In this document: positions 54,902 to 63,510 of the stretch, one piece after another | Layout: each line of letters begins with the position of its first letter | How positions within the stretch are numbered: the first letter of the stretch is position 1 | DNA from: Magnetovibrio sp. | GTDB taxonomy: Bacteria > Pseudomonadota > Alphaproteobacteria > Rhodospirillales > Magnetovibrionaceae | Direction: 5' to 3' | Assembly: GCF_036568125.1 (NCBI RefSeq) | Contig: NZ_DATCTF010000010.1 | Span: 558,001 to 622,000 of the forward strand | Length of the DNA stretch: 64,000 nt | Notes under the pieces: generated by a model | Seen by the model: only the letters and a program-made list of their open reading frames with translations | Databases searched by the model: none | What the model was told of the DNA's origin: nothing | Position numbers and translations under genes: made by a program

Positions 54902-56296
54902 TTATTTACTCAAGTGAAGACTTTTCAGTTCTGCGCCGATGGCGCGAAAGGCCTGGGTCAAAGTGGTGCTGTCGGGCGAATTGAAATACTTGTCCGAACT
55001 GGTGGCGCAATTTTCAAACAGGGCCTGGGTAGTGGTCGAACTGACGTTGAAGGTGATGGTGTAGACCAAGATGTCTTTGTTCTTCATCGCGGTGCAAACT
55101 TCCGTCAAACGACTGTTCAGTTCAGCGGTGGTGCCCGAGCCGCTGGTCGAGCCCAGGTTGCCTTCCCACCGATAGCCGTAAGCGGTATCGACGTAATCGC
55201 TGGTTGTGTTCTCGCCGTCGGTCAAGATGATTACCGCCTTGGTCCAGTCGGGATCGCCATAAGCGCTGCCTTGGGTGAACGGTTCGCCTGGTGATATCAG
55301 TCGCCAGCCCCACGCTGCGCCGAAATTGATGTGCGTGTAACCCGACGCCCACTGGGCATTGATTTCCGATTCCAGCAGGGCACGGTTGTTGGTCAATGGC
55401 GTCACCGCGCGCGGGCAGTACTTGTTGGGACCTTTGTTGCTGGGTGGTGAACTGTCAATGGAGTAGCTGCCGCCGTCGATCCAATTGTTGTAAGAATTGT
55501 GGTCGGCCCAATAGTACGGCGTCCACAAACCACCCAGCGATGGCGTGGAATCGCGCACGTCTTCGGGGTACGCACGTGCTTCGACGCAGCCTTCCCACGA
55601 TGTGGTGCCCCAGTCGAAAGCCGTCAGATCGGTGACATAGGCGGTGTTGGTGCTGCCGATGTTGACGCTGCCGGAAAACGGCACCAGACCGACTTTGACG
55701 AAGTCCGGCGTGGCTTCGCCGCCGAACACGATGTCGATCAGATCCAGTGACGCGCTTTTCATCGACGACAGTTTGCTGCCGGACATCGACCCGGTGTTGT
55801 CGAGCACCATGACCAGTTCAAGTCCCTTGGTCTCAACTTGGATTTCAGCTGTGGAAGACACGGTGATGGTGTCGATTCCGACGATGCTCATGAACACGGT
55901 GTTGACGGTGGTTTTGCCGCTGACGGTTAGAATGCCGCCGTTATCGACGAAGATCAGGTCATGAGGGGTTCCGACTTCGCCAGCCGCGTAGTTGGCGTTG
56001 AAAAAATTTTGAAATTGGGTTTCCAGGTATGTCGTCGAGGTTGAATTGGTGCGCATGGTGCCGACCGCCAGTCCTGCGGCGTCCAAGGCGTGGCTAAGAC
56101 GTGACTTGACCAGATAGGCGCGTGACAAGTCCACAGCCAAACCACCTCCGATCATCAACGGGATCATGGACAACGCGACAATGGCCGCCACCGCACCGCG
56201 CTCAGCACGCCACGCGCGGATCATGAAAGTACGCAGATGTTGATGAACACCGGAAATGCTTGGCATGGTTCGCATGAGACGTCTCCTCGACATCAA
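54902..56296 (-). CDS. VWA-domain TadG-like protein, copy 2
   Basis: The 464-residue protein is a close paralog of the 52331 gene: both share 35 identical residues after the N-terminal segment (from IGGGLAVDLSRAY to GTMRT), the same MIDAS-like MVLDNTGSM, the same insert with GCVEARAYPEDV and GPNKYCPRA, and the same LHLSK end. Differences are concentrated in the insert (PSLGGLWTPYYW in place of VVAGGYWDPFYW). It ends 89 bases before TadE A copy 1. Confidence 0.9.
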   Translation of the reverse strand: MMSRRRLMRTMPSISGVHQHLRTFMIRAWRAERGAVAAIVALSMIPLMIGGGLAVDLSRAYLVKSRLSHALDAAGLAVGTMRTNSTSTTYLETQFQNFFNANYAAGEVGTPHDLIFVDNGGILTVSGKTTVNTVFMSIVGIDTITVSSTAEIQVETKGLELVMVLDNTGSMSGSKLSSMKSASLDLIDIVFGGEATPDFVKVGLVPFSGSVNIGSTNTAYVTDLTAFDWGTTSWEGCVEARAYPEDVRDSTPSLGGLWTPYYWADHNSYNNWIDGGSYSIDSSPPSNKGPNKYCPRAVTPLTNNRALLESEINAQWASGYTHINFGAAWGWRLISPGEPFTQGSAYGDPDWTKAVIILTDGENTTSDYVDTAYGYRWEGNLGSTSGSGTTAELNSRLTEVCTAMKNKDILVYTITFNVSSTTTQALFENCATSSDKYFNSPDSTTLTQAFRAIGAELKSLHLSK

Positions 56297-56850
56297 TACT
56301 TCAACACCGACATAACCTTGCGGGGGCGCATGTAGGAAATTTCCTGAAGCGTCAGCGCATTGGGCAAGATCAGGTCGATCAGTGGCGTATATGTATAGAC
56401 GCCGCTGACGATGATGATGCTGGCGCCTGGCTCACCGTGACCAACGGCCAGCGTGGTTGGGTTGAGCACTTCGCCGCCGTTCAAGCCGCTGGACCAACCC
56501 ACACTGGGTGCGCCGGTGGTTTCGTCGAACACGACGCTGGCGATTCCCACGGTTAACGGCGCGGTGTTGAACGGCGACATGGTCAGTTCGGCGGCGGTGA
56601 AGATGTCGTTGAGTTCGGCGTCCGTGACATCCGTCTGCTGGCCGATCAAATCAGCCGCCGTTTGCATGGAATTGAGCAGCTTGCGTTCCACCGTCATGAC
56701 GTTCGACAGTTCGATGACGCCCATCAACAGCAGCAGCAAAAACGGCAGCACCAGAGCGAATTCGGTTGCGGCAATGCCGCGGTCGCTGGCATTGAAACGC
56801 TTTGATATGTTGTGGATTTTATGGCGAATGCGGGTCATGTCGGACCTCAC
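56293..56850 (-). CDS. TadE-like protein B, copy 2
   Basis: The 185-residue paralog of the 53725 gene: TEFALVLPFLLLLLMGVIELSNVMT core and the same EISYMRPRKV end. It overlaps A2 and C2 by 4 bases each, exactly as B1 does in the other block. Confidence 0.9.
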   Translation of the reverse strand: MRSDMTRIRHKIHNISKRFNASDRGIAATEFALVLPFLLLLLMGVIELSNVMTVERKLLNSMQTAADLIGQQTDVTDAELNDIFTAAELTMSPFNTAPLTVGIASVVFDETTGAPSVGWSSGLNGGEVLNPTTLAVGHGEPGASIIIVSGVYTYTPLIDLILPNALTLQEISYMRPRKVMSVLKY

Positions 56851-57383
56851 TTGTACGGTTCGTTTTGAAACACAACGGTAGAGGCCAGCAAGCGGCGGTT
56901 CGAGCCGGCGTCGCTGAGGAACCTGCCGATGAACGGGGTGACGAAATCCCAGTAATACATCACCCGCACGACAACGATGTCGCTGGCGGAGCCGCTGCTG
57001 TATCCGTATGTGATGGGTTCGCCGGTCACGGGATCGATCTCGGTTGAGAGATCGATCGTGGCGAACGAGGTCACGGTGCGTACGTCATGAAACAAGCTGC
57101 CGCAGTTGATCGCGGAACTGAGCGAACCGCATAGCGCGGTGGAAAAATCGCTGGCAGGATCGGCGCTGCTTTGGTTCTGGCCGGTGCGGATGCGTCGTGC
57201 GGCATCGATCGCCGCGCCGTCGATGTTGGCGGATGCGAAAAACATCACCGACACTTCCATGATGGCCATGAAGACGAAGACAAGCACCGGCGATATTAGC
57301 GCGAATTCAACGGCGGCCGCACCGTCGGACGCGCGGAAAAAACGGTTCAAAAAGCGTTTGAAGGGGCGGGGCAAGTCGATCAT
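56847..57383 (-). CDS. TadE-like protein A, copy 2
   Basis: The 178-residue paralog of the 54288 gene, with AAAVEFALISPVLVFVFMAIMEVSVMFF and the C-terminal TVVFQNEPYK. The start is set at 57383 (MIDLPRPFKRFLNR); in-frame codons up to 57482 lack a ribosome site. It starts the second triplet. Confidence 0.88.
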   Translation of the reverse strand: MIDLPRPFKRFLNRFFRASDGAAAVEFALISPVLVFVFMAIMEVSVMFFASANIDGAAIDAARRIRTGQNQSSADPASDFSTALCGSLSSAINCGSLFHDVRTVTSFATIDLSTEIDPVTGEPITYGYSSGSASDIVVVRVMYYWDFVTPFIGRFLSDAGSNRRLLASTVVFQNEPYK

Positions 57384-57617
57384 GCTTAATCTCTCGCGGT
57401 GATCTGTGAGGTGATCTTTAAAGTGTTTCTGAGGCCTATCATTGTTTAGGTTTGTGACCGCGATAGCAGTGACGCCCATCACGCGACGTGCGGTCGACAG
57501 CTTCTATGATCGGGGGACCGCGTCGGATGGCGAGGATGGGTGCTGAATAACAATGTTGATTGCTGTAAGGTGAAATATTAATGAGTGTTTTCGGTTTGGA
57601 TGGGGCTTACTTTTAGG

Positions 57618-58421
57618 ATGCTTAAGCTGAATAGCCGTGCTGGTGTCAGCCAGATTTTACGCGTAGCGATTGTTGGCGGCGCGCTGATGTTGGCGGCCGG
57701 GTGCGAGACCGTCGGTGATACGACTGCGGGACCGCAAACCGCTCAAGCCCAGATGGATAACGTGCAGTTGACGCTGTACGAGGCCGCGCGTGAAGCCGAA
57801 GCCTCTAACAAATATGAAATGGCGGCAGGCGTGTACGGCCGTTTGTTCGAACGCCGTCCTGACGATCCGACGATCTTGAGCGCGTTTGTACGTAACATGC
57901 GCTATAGCGGACGGGCGCCCGAAATCGTTGATTACGTCCAGGCCAAGACTCCACATATGTTGACCGATCCCGGGGTGAAATTCGAATACGCCAAAGCCTT
58001 GTTGGCTGCTGGGCGTAAGGCGGAAGCCGTCGTGGCGTTGAACGAGTCGCTGGCGATATTGCCCAACGATTGGCAAGTCTATTCGGCGCTGGGCATCGCG
58101 TACGATTCGATGGGGCGTTTTGACGAGGCGATTGCGGTCTATACGGCAGCGCTGAACCGTTCGCCCAACAATGTCGTGGTGATGAACAATATGGCTATGT
58201 CGCTGGCGATGTCGGGCAAGCTGGCCGATGCCATCGCCGTTTTGGAACGGGCCGCAGGCATCAACCGCAGCAACGCCCATGTACGTCAAAACTTGGCGTT
58301 ACTCTACGCCATCAACGGCGATGTCGAACGGGCCCGCGCCTTGACGGCCATGGATCTCGACGTCAGTGACGTGGAGACGAACCTGTCGTTCTATCGCCGT
58401 TTCGAAGGACTGAACCAATGA
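57618..58421 (+). CDS. TPR lipoprotein, TadD-like
   Basis: The 267-residue protein has a lipoprotein signal (LMLAAGC, lipid-attachment Cys at about residue 29) and then several tetratricopeptide repeats, such as WQVYSALGIAYDSMGRFDEAIAVYTAALNRSP and NVVVMNNMAMSLAMSGKLADAIAVLERA. This matches the TadD-type Tad assembly lipoprotein. It is divergent from the TadE-like gene at 57383 and overlaps the next gene by 4 bases. Confidence 0.85.
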   Translation: MLKLNSRAGVSQILRVAIVGGALMLAAGCETVGDTTAGPQTAQAQMDNVQLTLYEAAREAEASNKYEMAAGVYGRLFERRPDDPTILSAFVRNMRYSGRAPEIVDYVQAKTPHMLTDPGVKFEYAKALLAAGRKAEAVVALNESLAILPNDWQVYSALGIAYDSMGRFDEAIAVYTAALNRSPNNVVVMNNMAMSLAMSGKLADAIAVLERAAGINRSNAHVRQNLALLYAINGDVERARALTAMDLDVSDVETNLSFYRRFEGLNQ

Positions 58422-58870
58422 CCGACGATGCGCCTTCCGAGACCCCGCAAAAGCCTGCACAAAACCCAACGGCGGAAGATTTAGCCGAACTGGCCAAGCG
58501 CCGTCAAAGCGTGCGTTTGACCACCGTTTATGGCGGCCGCATCAGCCAATTCGGCAAGGCCTATCCCTGCACGATTTCCGATATTTCCGTGGGTGGGGCG
58601 AAAGTGAAGCTGAAGGATCCGCGCGATTTCGGGGTTTTGGTGAAAGATCAAAGCGTACAGTTGGTGTTCGATCGTCTATCCGACTACAAGGCCCTGAACG
58701 GCGAATTGGCATGGATGAGGCCAAGCGAATTCGTGGTGGGAATGACTTTTTCGGACCCAGAGTTGCGCCGCCGCATGGTTTTAAAACGATTGATGCCCAA
58801 TCGCTGGCGTATCGCAAACGAACACGCGGCGCGCCATGACACGGAAGGCGTTCCGTCTGAGGACATTTAA
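58418..58870 (+). CDS. PilZ-domain protein
   Basis: Cyclic-di-GMP-binding domain. The 150-residue protein has the first motif R29-x3-R33 (in KRRQSVRL) and the second motif D55-I-S57-V-G-G60 (in CTISDISVGGAK), both expected for cyclic di-GMP binding. The leader (1-25) and the tail (about 125-150) are charged. ATGA overlap with the TadD-like gene puts it in the same transcript, so it may link cyclic di-GMP to pilus function. Confidence 0.9.
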   Translation: MTDDAPSETPQKPAQNPTAEDLAELAKRRQSVRLTTVYGGRISQFGKAYPCTISDISVGGAKVKLKDPRDFGVLVKDQSVQLVFDRLSDYKALNGELAWMRPSEFVVGMTFSDPELRRRMVLKRLMPNRWRIANEHAARHDTEGVPSEDI

Positions 58871-58961
58871 TAAACTGTAAGTGGGCGTCAAACTCGTTGA
58901 AACGGCGGGATTTTATTGCCAAGATGATGAATGATTACCGCGCCAGACAAAGCCTAGGTTC

Positions 58962-59669
58962 ATGAGCGAAGAGCAAGACCAGATAGTCGCACCGCAAGAT
59001 CGAAAGTTGGACGGCATCGAACTTCTCGTTGAGGCGCCGCCTGCGATGAAGCGCGAGCTGGAAGAACGTTGCCGGTGGGTGCACTACCAGCCCAACCAGG
59101 TCATCGTCGACCGCGACGACGAATCCACCGAGGTGTTTTTTATCGTCAAGGGCAGCGTCAAGGTCATGGACTTTCTCGCCAACGACCAGGAAATCGCTTT
59201 GGCGGAGCTTGGTAGCGGCAGCAGTTTCGGTGAAATGTCCGCCATCGACGCATCCAGGCGTTCAGCGCGCGTCACGGCGGTTGAAGAAACCACCCTGGCG
59301 GCCTTGCCCAGCAAGGATTTTCGCCGCCTACTGATCGATTGCCCCGGCATCGCGATGATGTTGCTCAAGCGATTTGCTGGGTTGATCCGTACCTTGAACA
59401 ACCGCGTGACGTCGTTGAGCACCTTGAGCCCTCATCAACGCGTCTATTACGAGTTGCTGCGGATGTCCGAACCCAATGCCCAGGGGGATGGCACGTGGAT
59501 GATCCATTTCCTGCCCAAGCATGAAGAAATCGCCAGTTGGAGCGGCACCTCGCGCGAAGACGTGGCCATGGCCATCGGCCATCTGGCGCGCGAAGGCATT
59601 GTCGGGCGCAAGCACAAATCCTTGGTCATCAAGGACCACGGCCGCTTGCAAATGTTGCTCAATTTATAA
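58962..59669 (+). CDS. Crp/Fnr-family transcription regulator
   Basis: The 235-residue protein has a cyclic-nucleotide-binding-type domain (about 20-140: EVFFIVKGSVKVM, SFGEMSAIDASRRSARV) and a C-terminal winged helix (about 155-230, SGTSREDVAMAIGHL as the recognition helix). The SFGE...RSA phosphate-binding cassette is present, as in true Crp-type proteins. The N-terminal Cys cluster of FNR is absent. It lies 91 bases after the PilZ gene. Confidence 0.9.
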   Translation: MSEEQDQIVAPQDRKLDGIELLVEAPPAMKRELEERCRWVHYQPNQVIVDRDDESTEVFFIVKGSVKVMDFLANDQEIALAELGSGSSFGEMSAIDASRRSARVTAVEETTLAALPSKDFRRLLIDCPGIAMMLLKRFAGLIRTLNNRVTSLSTLSPHQRVYYELLRMSEPNAQGDGTWMIHFLPKHEEIASWSGTSREDVAMAIGHLAREGIVGRKHKSLVIKDHGRLQMLLNL

Positions 59670-59707
59670 CGCTTCCCGCGCCGCGCAGTTGTGAGGCGTC
59701 TGCCGAA

Positions 59708-61075
59708 ATGCAAAACCGCTTATCCCGCGCCCTAATCTCGGGGCCGTATTCCAAGGCTCTCGCTGGGTTGCGCGCGCGTCCCACGTTGCTGTTCATTTGC
59801 GTCGCGTTGCTGATCCCCAACGCGGTGTTTTTAGCCGCCATCGCCGTGGGTATCGGCACGCCGCAACGGTTCGCCGCCATCGTCGCCTATCTGGTTGTAG
59901 GGCTATTGGCACGTAATGTGCCGCCGCCCGTTGTCGTCGGGACTTATTTGACGGTGCTGATCTACGATCTCGCCAGCACCGTTGCGCTGTTGTTCGGCCT
60001 GTCGTTCGTGGAAATGTTCGCAGTGCTGAAATTCGCCCTCGAGGTGAAGCTGTTCGCCTCAATAATGTATGTGGCGATCGGCTTGGGCATCGCGTTCAGC
60101 GCCGTCGCCGCGCTGAAGATGTTGGTGCGCGAACGGGCGGTCTTGCGCCGTGCGCGCCTGATGCCGCCGGTGTTGGCGGCATTCGCCTTGATCGTCCTGG
60201 ATGTATCGGTCAACAGCTTGCCGCATTATCACTTCGCCAGCGCCTTTGCCGCGGGCCAGCCGTTCGAATCCGGGCTTCGTTCGTCCGGTCTTGAAGCCAA
60301 ATTGGACCGGGGGCAGGGGCGGCGCACTGTTATGGTGGTGATGGTCGAAGGTTTGGGTGTGTTTGAAGATCCCGTACGACAAAGGATCGTCGATGGCCCG
60401 CTTCAAACCCCAGCAGTACGTGCGCGCTATGACGTGCGCAGCGGCCAAACGGCGTATTTCGGTTCGACCACGGCGGCGGAAATGCGAGAGTTGTGCGCCA
60501 GCAGAAGTCCGTATCAAAGTGTCATGAACGGCCCTCAGTCTGCATGCCTGCCGGCGAATCTGAAGGCACAAGGTTATCGCACCGTGGCCGTGCACGGATT
60601 TTCGGCAACCATGTTCGAGCGCGAAAGATGGTATCCGAACATCGGATTTGAACAGAGCCTGTTCGCCCGTGATTTTGCCGCATCGGGCATCGCCCAGTGT
60701 GGGGCCGTGTTCAAAGGTGCGTGCGATTCGGCGTTGGTCGGGCGGCTGCAAGACGTCATCGAGACGTCGCACGAGCCGCTGTTTCTCTATTGGTTGACGC
60801 TTAACACCCACATTCCCATTGCGCCGGGTGAGCATAGCGCGCGTGTCGATTGTCAATCCGGCGGCGCGTTCGGCGATGTCGAGGTTTGCGACATGGCGGG
60901 CATGTGGGTCGATCTGTTGAGCGGGGTGGCGCAGTTGGCGATGAGCGAGGCTGACATGGATATCTTGATCGTTGGCGATCATGCACCGCCACTGTGGTCG
61001 CGCACGCAGCGTGCACAGTTCAAACCCGGCGTCGTGCCATGGGTATTGTTGTCGCCCAAGGGGCCAACATCATAA
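59708..61075 (+). CDS. Membrane sulfatase/phosphotransferase-like protein
   Basis: The 455-residue protein has five or so N-terminal membrane helices (about 28-180) and a C-terminal alkaline-phosphatase-superfamily domain, as in LtaS/EptA types: VVMVEGLGVFEDP near 215, STTAAEMRELC with the Thr nucleophile region, TLNTHIPIAPG near 365 and the metal-binding ILIVGDHAPPLW near 425. The start at 59708 is chosen because the frame to 59537 runs inside the Crp gene. Its substrate may be a lipid or polysaccharide; context with the pilus is inference. Confidence 0.85.
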   Translation: MQNRLSRALISGPYSKALAGLRARPTLLFICVALLIPNAVFLAAIAVGIGTPQRFAAIVAYLVVGLLARNVPPPVVVGTYLTVLIYDLASTVALLFGLSFVEMFAVLKFALEVKLFASIMYVAIGLGIAFSAVAALKMLVRERAVLRRARLMPPVLAAFALIVLDVSVNSLPHYHFASAFAAGQPFESGLRSSGLEAKLDRGQGRRTVMVVMVEGLGVFEDPVRQRIVDGPLQTPAVRARYDVRSGQTAYFGSTTAAEMRELCASRSPYQSVMNGPQSACLPANLKAQGYRTVAVHGFSATMFERERWYPNIGFEQSLFARDFAASGIAQCGAVFKGACDSALVGRLQDVIETSHEPLFLYWLTLNTHIPIAPGEHSARVDCQSGGAFGDVEVCDMAGMWVDLLSGVAQLAMSEADMDILIVGDHAPPLWSRTQRAQFKPGVVPWVLLSPKGPTS

Positions 61076-61416
61076 AATACGATTTTATGCGTGTGTGATG
61101 AGCGTCATACGGGGGAACTCAAAAAGCACCTAGGCTGAATGAGCCAATCCAGTGGAGGAGACAAAGAAAACGAAAGCAATCCGATGCGAAAAACCCCTAA
61201 ACCCTGCAATTAATATGGTTAATGATGGGACGCCTTCCACGCATGCCCCAGCATGTAGACCGGGCCTTCGTTTAGCTAATATTAACGGCTTGGTTTATAA
61301 GGGGAATTGGATACGGAAGCTTGACTTCCCGGTTTCGTTGGGCCAATCTTAGTTCACTTGATTGGAGTGTCCGGTCTTTTTTTTTTGGCCTTGAGCAAGA
61401 CGTAGGAGTTGTGACA
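61076..61416. other. Intergenic region before the Flp pilin gene
   Basis: This 341-base region has no ORF of note. It carries a CRP-like palindrome at 61093-61110 and a purine-rich stretch (about 61150-61190). The last ~100 bases hold the pilin leader and AGGAG. I looked for a cyclic-di-GMP riboswitch and found no convincing match. Confidence 0.5.
61093..61110. promoter_or_regulatory. CRP-like palindrome upstream of the Flp pilin gene
   Basis: GTGTGATGAGCGTCATAC is GTGTGA-N6-TCATAC. It differs by one base from the full TGTGA-N6-TCACA pattern, and matches the 17622 site at 14 of 18 positions or so. It is 307 bases before the pilin start, so it may serve the pilin promoter or lie too far for direct action. 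Confidence 0.4.
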
Positions 61417-61593
61417 ATGGCTAAGTTTTCTAAGCTTATGACCCGTTTTACGCGTGATGAAAATGGCGCGACCGCTATCGAATATGGTCTGATCGCCGCG
61501 TTGATCGCCGTGGTCATCATCGGTGCGCTGACCCTCTTGGGCACCACCCTGGAGACGAAGTTCAACGAAGTAAGCAATAGCTTGAACAACTAA
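61417..61593 (+). CDS. flp: Flp/Fap-type pilin subunit
   Basis: The 58-residue protein is a class IVb pilin: short charged leader, G-A-T-A-I-E-Y cleavage region and one hydrophobic segment (YGLIAALIAVVIIGALTLLG). Prepilin peptidase (CpaA) is encoded just after. AGGAG precedes the ATG at 61417, and a strong terminator follows, typical for an abundant pilin. Confidence 0.95.
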   Translation: MAKFSKLMTRFTRDENGATAIEYGLIAALIAVVIIGALTLLGTTLETKFNEVSNSLNN

Positions 61594-61624
61594 GGCTTAC
61601 GGAAGCGCATCGCGCTTGCGAATG

Positions 61625-61665
61625 GAACCGCCTTCAGCCGATCGGTTGAGGGCGGTTCTTTTTTT
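61625..61665 (+). terminator. Terminator of the pilin gene
   Basis: An 8-bp stem GAACCGCC / GGCGGTTC with an 18-base loop that can itself pair in part is followed by seven T. Confidence 0.9.
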
Positions 61666-61764
61666 CTCTATTTGTTATGTCGGACGGGATGTGGGATCTA
61701 CTATCATTCCGTCTATTGATCTGAATTCATTGAATTATTTTAAAGCAAAGACAGGGGCGTCATC

Positions 61765-62298
61765 GTGACGGTTTTGCATTCGGCATTGATGGTGAGCTAC
61801 ATCGCATTGGTGCTTTATGGCGCATGGTCCGACGCGCGTTCGCTGCGTATTCCCAATTCGGTGTCGCTGGCGTTGTTGGCGACGTTCGTGCCCACAGCAC
61901 TGGTCGCCGGTCTGCCGCTGGAAAGCATTGCGTGGCATTTGGTATGCGGTGTGGCGGTGTTGGTGGTGGGCATCGTTTTGTTCGCATTTGGCCTGTTCGG
62001 TGGCGGTGATGCCAAATTGTTGGCTGGATGCGCACTTTGGGTCGGTTGGCCAGAGGTGACCTGGCTGGTCGGTGCAGTGATTTTGGTCGGTGGAGCGTTG
62101 TCCATCTTGGTGATTTTGCTGCGTAAAGGCTTGGGACTGTGGCCGGACTGGCTGGTGAACGCCGCCAAGGGGCTGTTCGAGCCCGGTAAGGCGGTGCCGT
62201 ACGGTATCGCCATTTCGGCGGGCGCGTTGCTGATGCTTCCGCGCATGGACGTGTTGCCTCCTGCGTGGCCCGACATCTTCGCCTTTATCGTGGGGTAG
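61765..62298 (+). CDS. cpaA: Prepilin peptidase CpaA/TadV
   Basis: Aspartic-acid membrane protease that cleaves Flp and TadE-type leaders. The 177-residue protein has several membrane helices with the two catalytic Asp residues: D23 in WSDARSLRIPN and D82 in FGGGDAKLL. GTG start. It follows the pilin terminator and precedes the GT87 gene by 3 bases. Confidence 0.95.
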   Translation: MTVLHSALMVSYIALVLYGAWSDARSLRIPNSVSLALLATFVPTALVAGLPLESIAWHLVCGVAVLVVGIVLFAFGLFGGGDAKLLAGCALWVGWPEVTWLVGAVILVGGALSILVILLRKGLGLWPDWLVNAAKGLFEPGKAVPYGIAISAGALLMLPRMDVLPPAWPDIFAFIVG

Positions 62299-62301
62299 AG
62301 G

Positions 62302-63510
62302 ATGGGCAGGCTCATCAGTGGCGACTGGCTGACGATTGAGCGTTTGCGCGTCTATAGCTGGATCCTGATCGTTTTGTGGTCGGTCGCCTTCGCCGCCTTG
62401 ATCCTCACCGCCGATGGTAATCTCGATGTTTTTGGCCGCCCTTTGGGCACCGATTTCGCCAACACTTGGTCTTCGGGTCTGCAAGCCTTGGCTGGCGAGC
62501 ACTTGGCGGTCTATGACTTAGATGCCCAGCGCGCCGCGCAGCATGCGGCCTTTGCCACCGCCGAGATTTCGCAGTTCGACTGGCACTATCCGTGGCTCTA
62601 TCCGCCGACGTTTTTGCTCATCGCGACGCCGTTGGCGCTGTTGCCGTACGGGGGGGCTTTGTTTGTGTGGTTGGCGTTGACGCTACCGATGTACGTGGTG
62701 GCAATCAGGGCCATCGTGGCGCAGCGTTTGGCGGTTCTGGCGGCGCTGGCGTTTCCCGCCGTGGCGATCAATATCGGCCACGGCCAAAACGCCTTTCTCA
62801 GCGCCGGTCTCCTGGGTGCCGGGTTGGTGTGGTTGGACCGCCGTCCTGTGCTGTCGGGCATCACCTTTGGTCTGCTGTCCTACAAACCGCAATTCGGTTT
62901 GTTGATCCCGTTGGTCTTGATCGCCACCGCGCGGTGGAAAGTGTTCGTTTGTGCGGCGGTGACTGTGGTGGCGATGATCGGCGTATCCGCCTTGGCGTTC
63001 GGCGTCGAGATGTGGCCGGCGTTTTTCGCCCACACCAGCTTCACCCGCGCAGTGGTGCTGGAAAGTGGTGCCATGGCGTGGGAACAAAAGCAAAGTCTGT
63101 TCGCCGCCGTGCGCGCGGTGGGCGGCGGCGTGTCGTTGGCATATGCGTTTCAGGCGGTTTTAGGCGTCGGTGTCGCGGCGGTCACCGTATGGCTGTGGCG
63201 CTTACAGGTCGACTTTTCGCTCAAGGCCGCCGGTTTGGTTACCGCCACCTTGCTGGTGACGCCGTATATGGTCGATTACGACTTTGTGATTTTGGGGTTG
63301 GCCCTGGCGTGGTTGGCGGGCTTGGGACTGCAGCAGGGGTTTTTGCCGGGGGAAAAAAGCGCCTTGGCGGTTGCCTGGGCGGTGCCGTTGGTGGCGCGGC
63401 CGTTTGCGCTGCTCACCCATGTGCCGCTGGGCCTGATCGCCATGGCGGTGGTGTTCGCCCTGATCGTGCGCCGCGCGCTTTATGAGCGTAGCGCTAGTTT
63501 ACATGCCTGA
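62302..63510 (+). CDS. GT87-family (DUF2029) membrane glycosyltransferase
   Basis: The 402-residue protein has about ten membrane helices and the family features: the N-terminal loop with DFANTWSSGLQALAGEHLAVYD, the YPPTFLL motif near 100, and an internal KPQ motif (SYKPQFGLL near 195). Uses a polyprenyl-phosphate sugar donor in other members. It starts 3 bases after cpaA and overlaps the convergent tadC gene by 12 bases at its end. A role in pilus or surface glycosylation is plausible. Confidence 0.87.
   Translation: MGRLISGDWLTIERLRVYSWILIVLWSVAFAALILTADGNLDVFGRPLGTDFANTWSSGLQALAGEHLAVYDLDAQRAAQHAAFATAEISQFDWHYPWLYPPTFLLIATPLALLPYGGALFVWLALTLPMYVVAIRAIVAQRLAVLAALAFPAVAINIGHGQNAFLSAGLLGAGLVWLDRRPVLSGITFGLLSYKPQFGLLIPLVLIATARWKVFVCAAVTVVAMIGVSALAFGVEMWPAFFAHTSFTRAVVLESGAMAWEQKQSLFAAVRAVGGGVSLAYAFQAVLGVGVAAVTVWLWRLQVDFSLKAAGLVTATLLVTPYMVDYDFVILGLALAWLAGLGLQQGFLPGEKSALAVAWAVPLVARPFALLTHVPLGLIAMAVVFALIVRRALYERSASLHA

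Noticed and set aside
61076-61416. Cyclic-di-GMP riboswitch before the Flp pilin gene
   Set aside because: The region has some purine-rich segments but not the conserved GEMM core; support was not enough.
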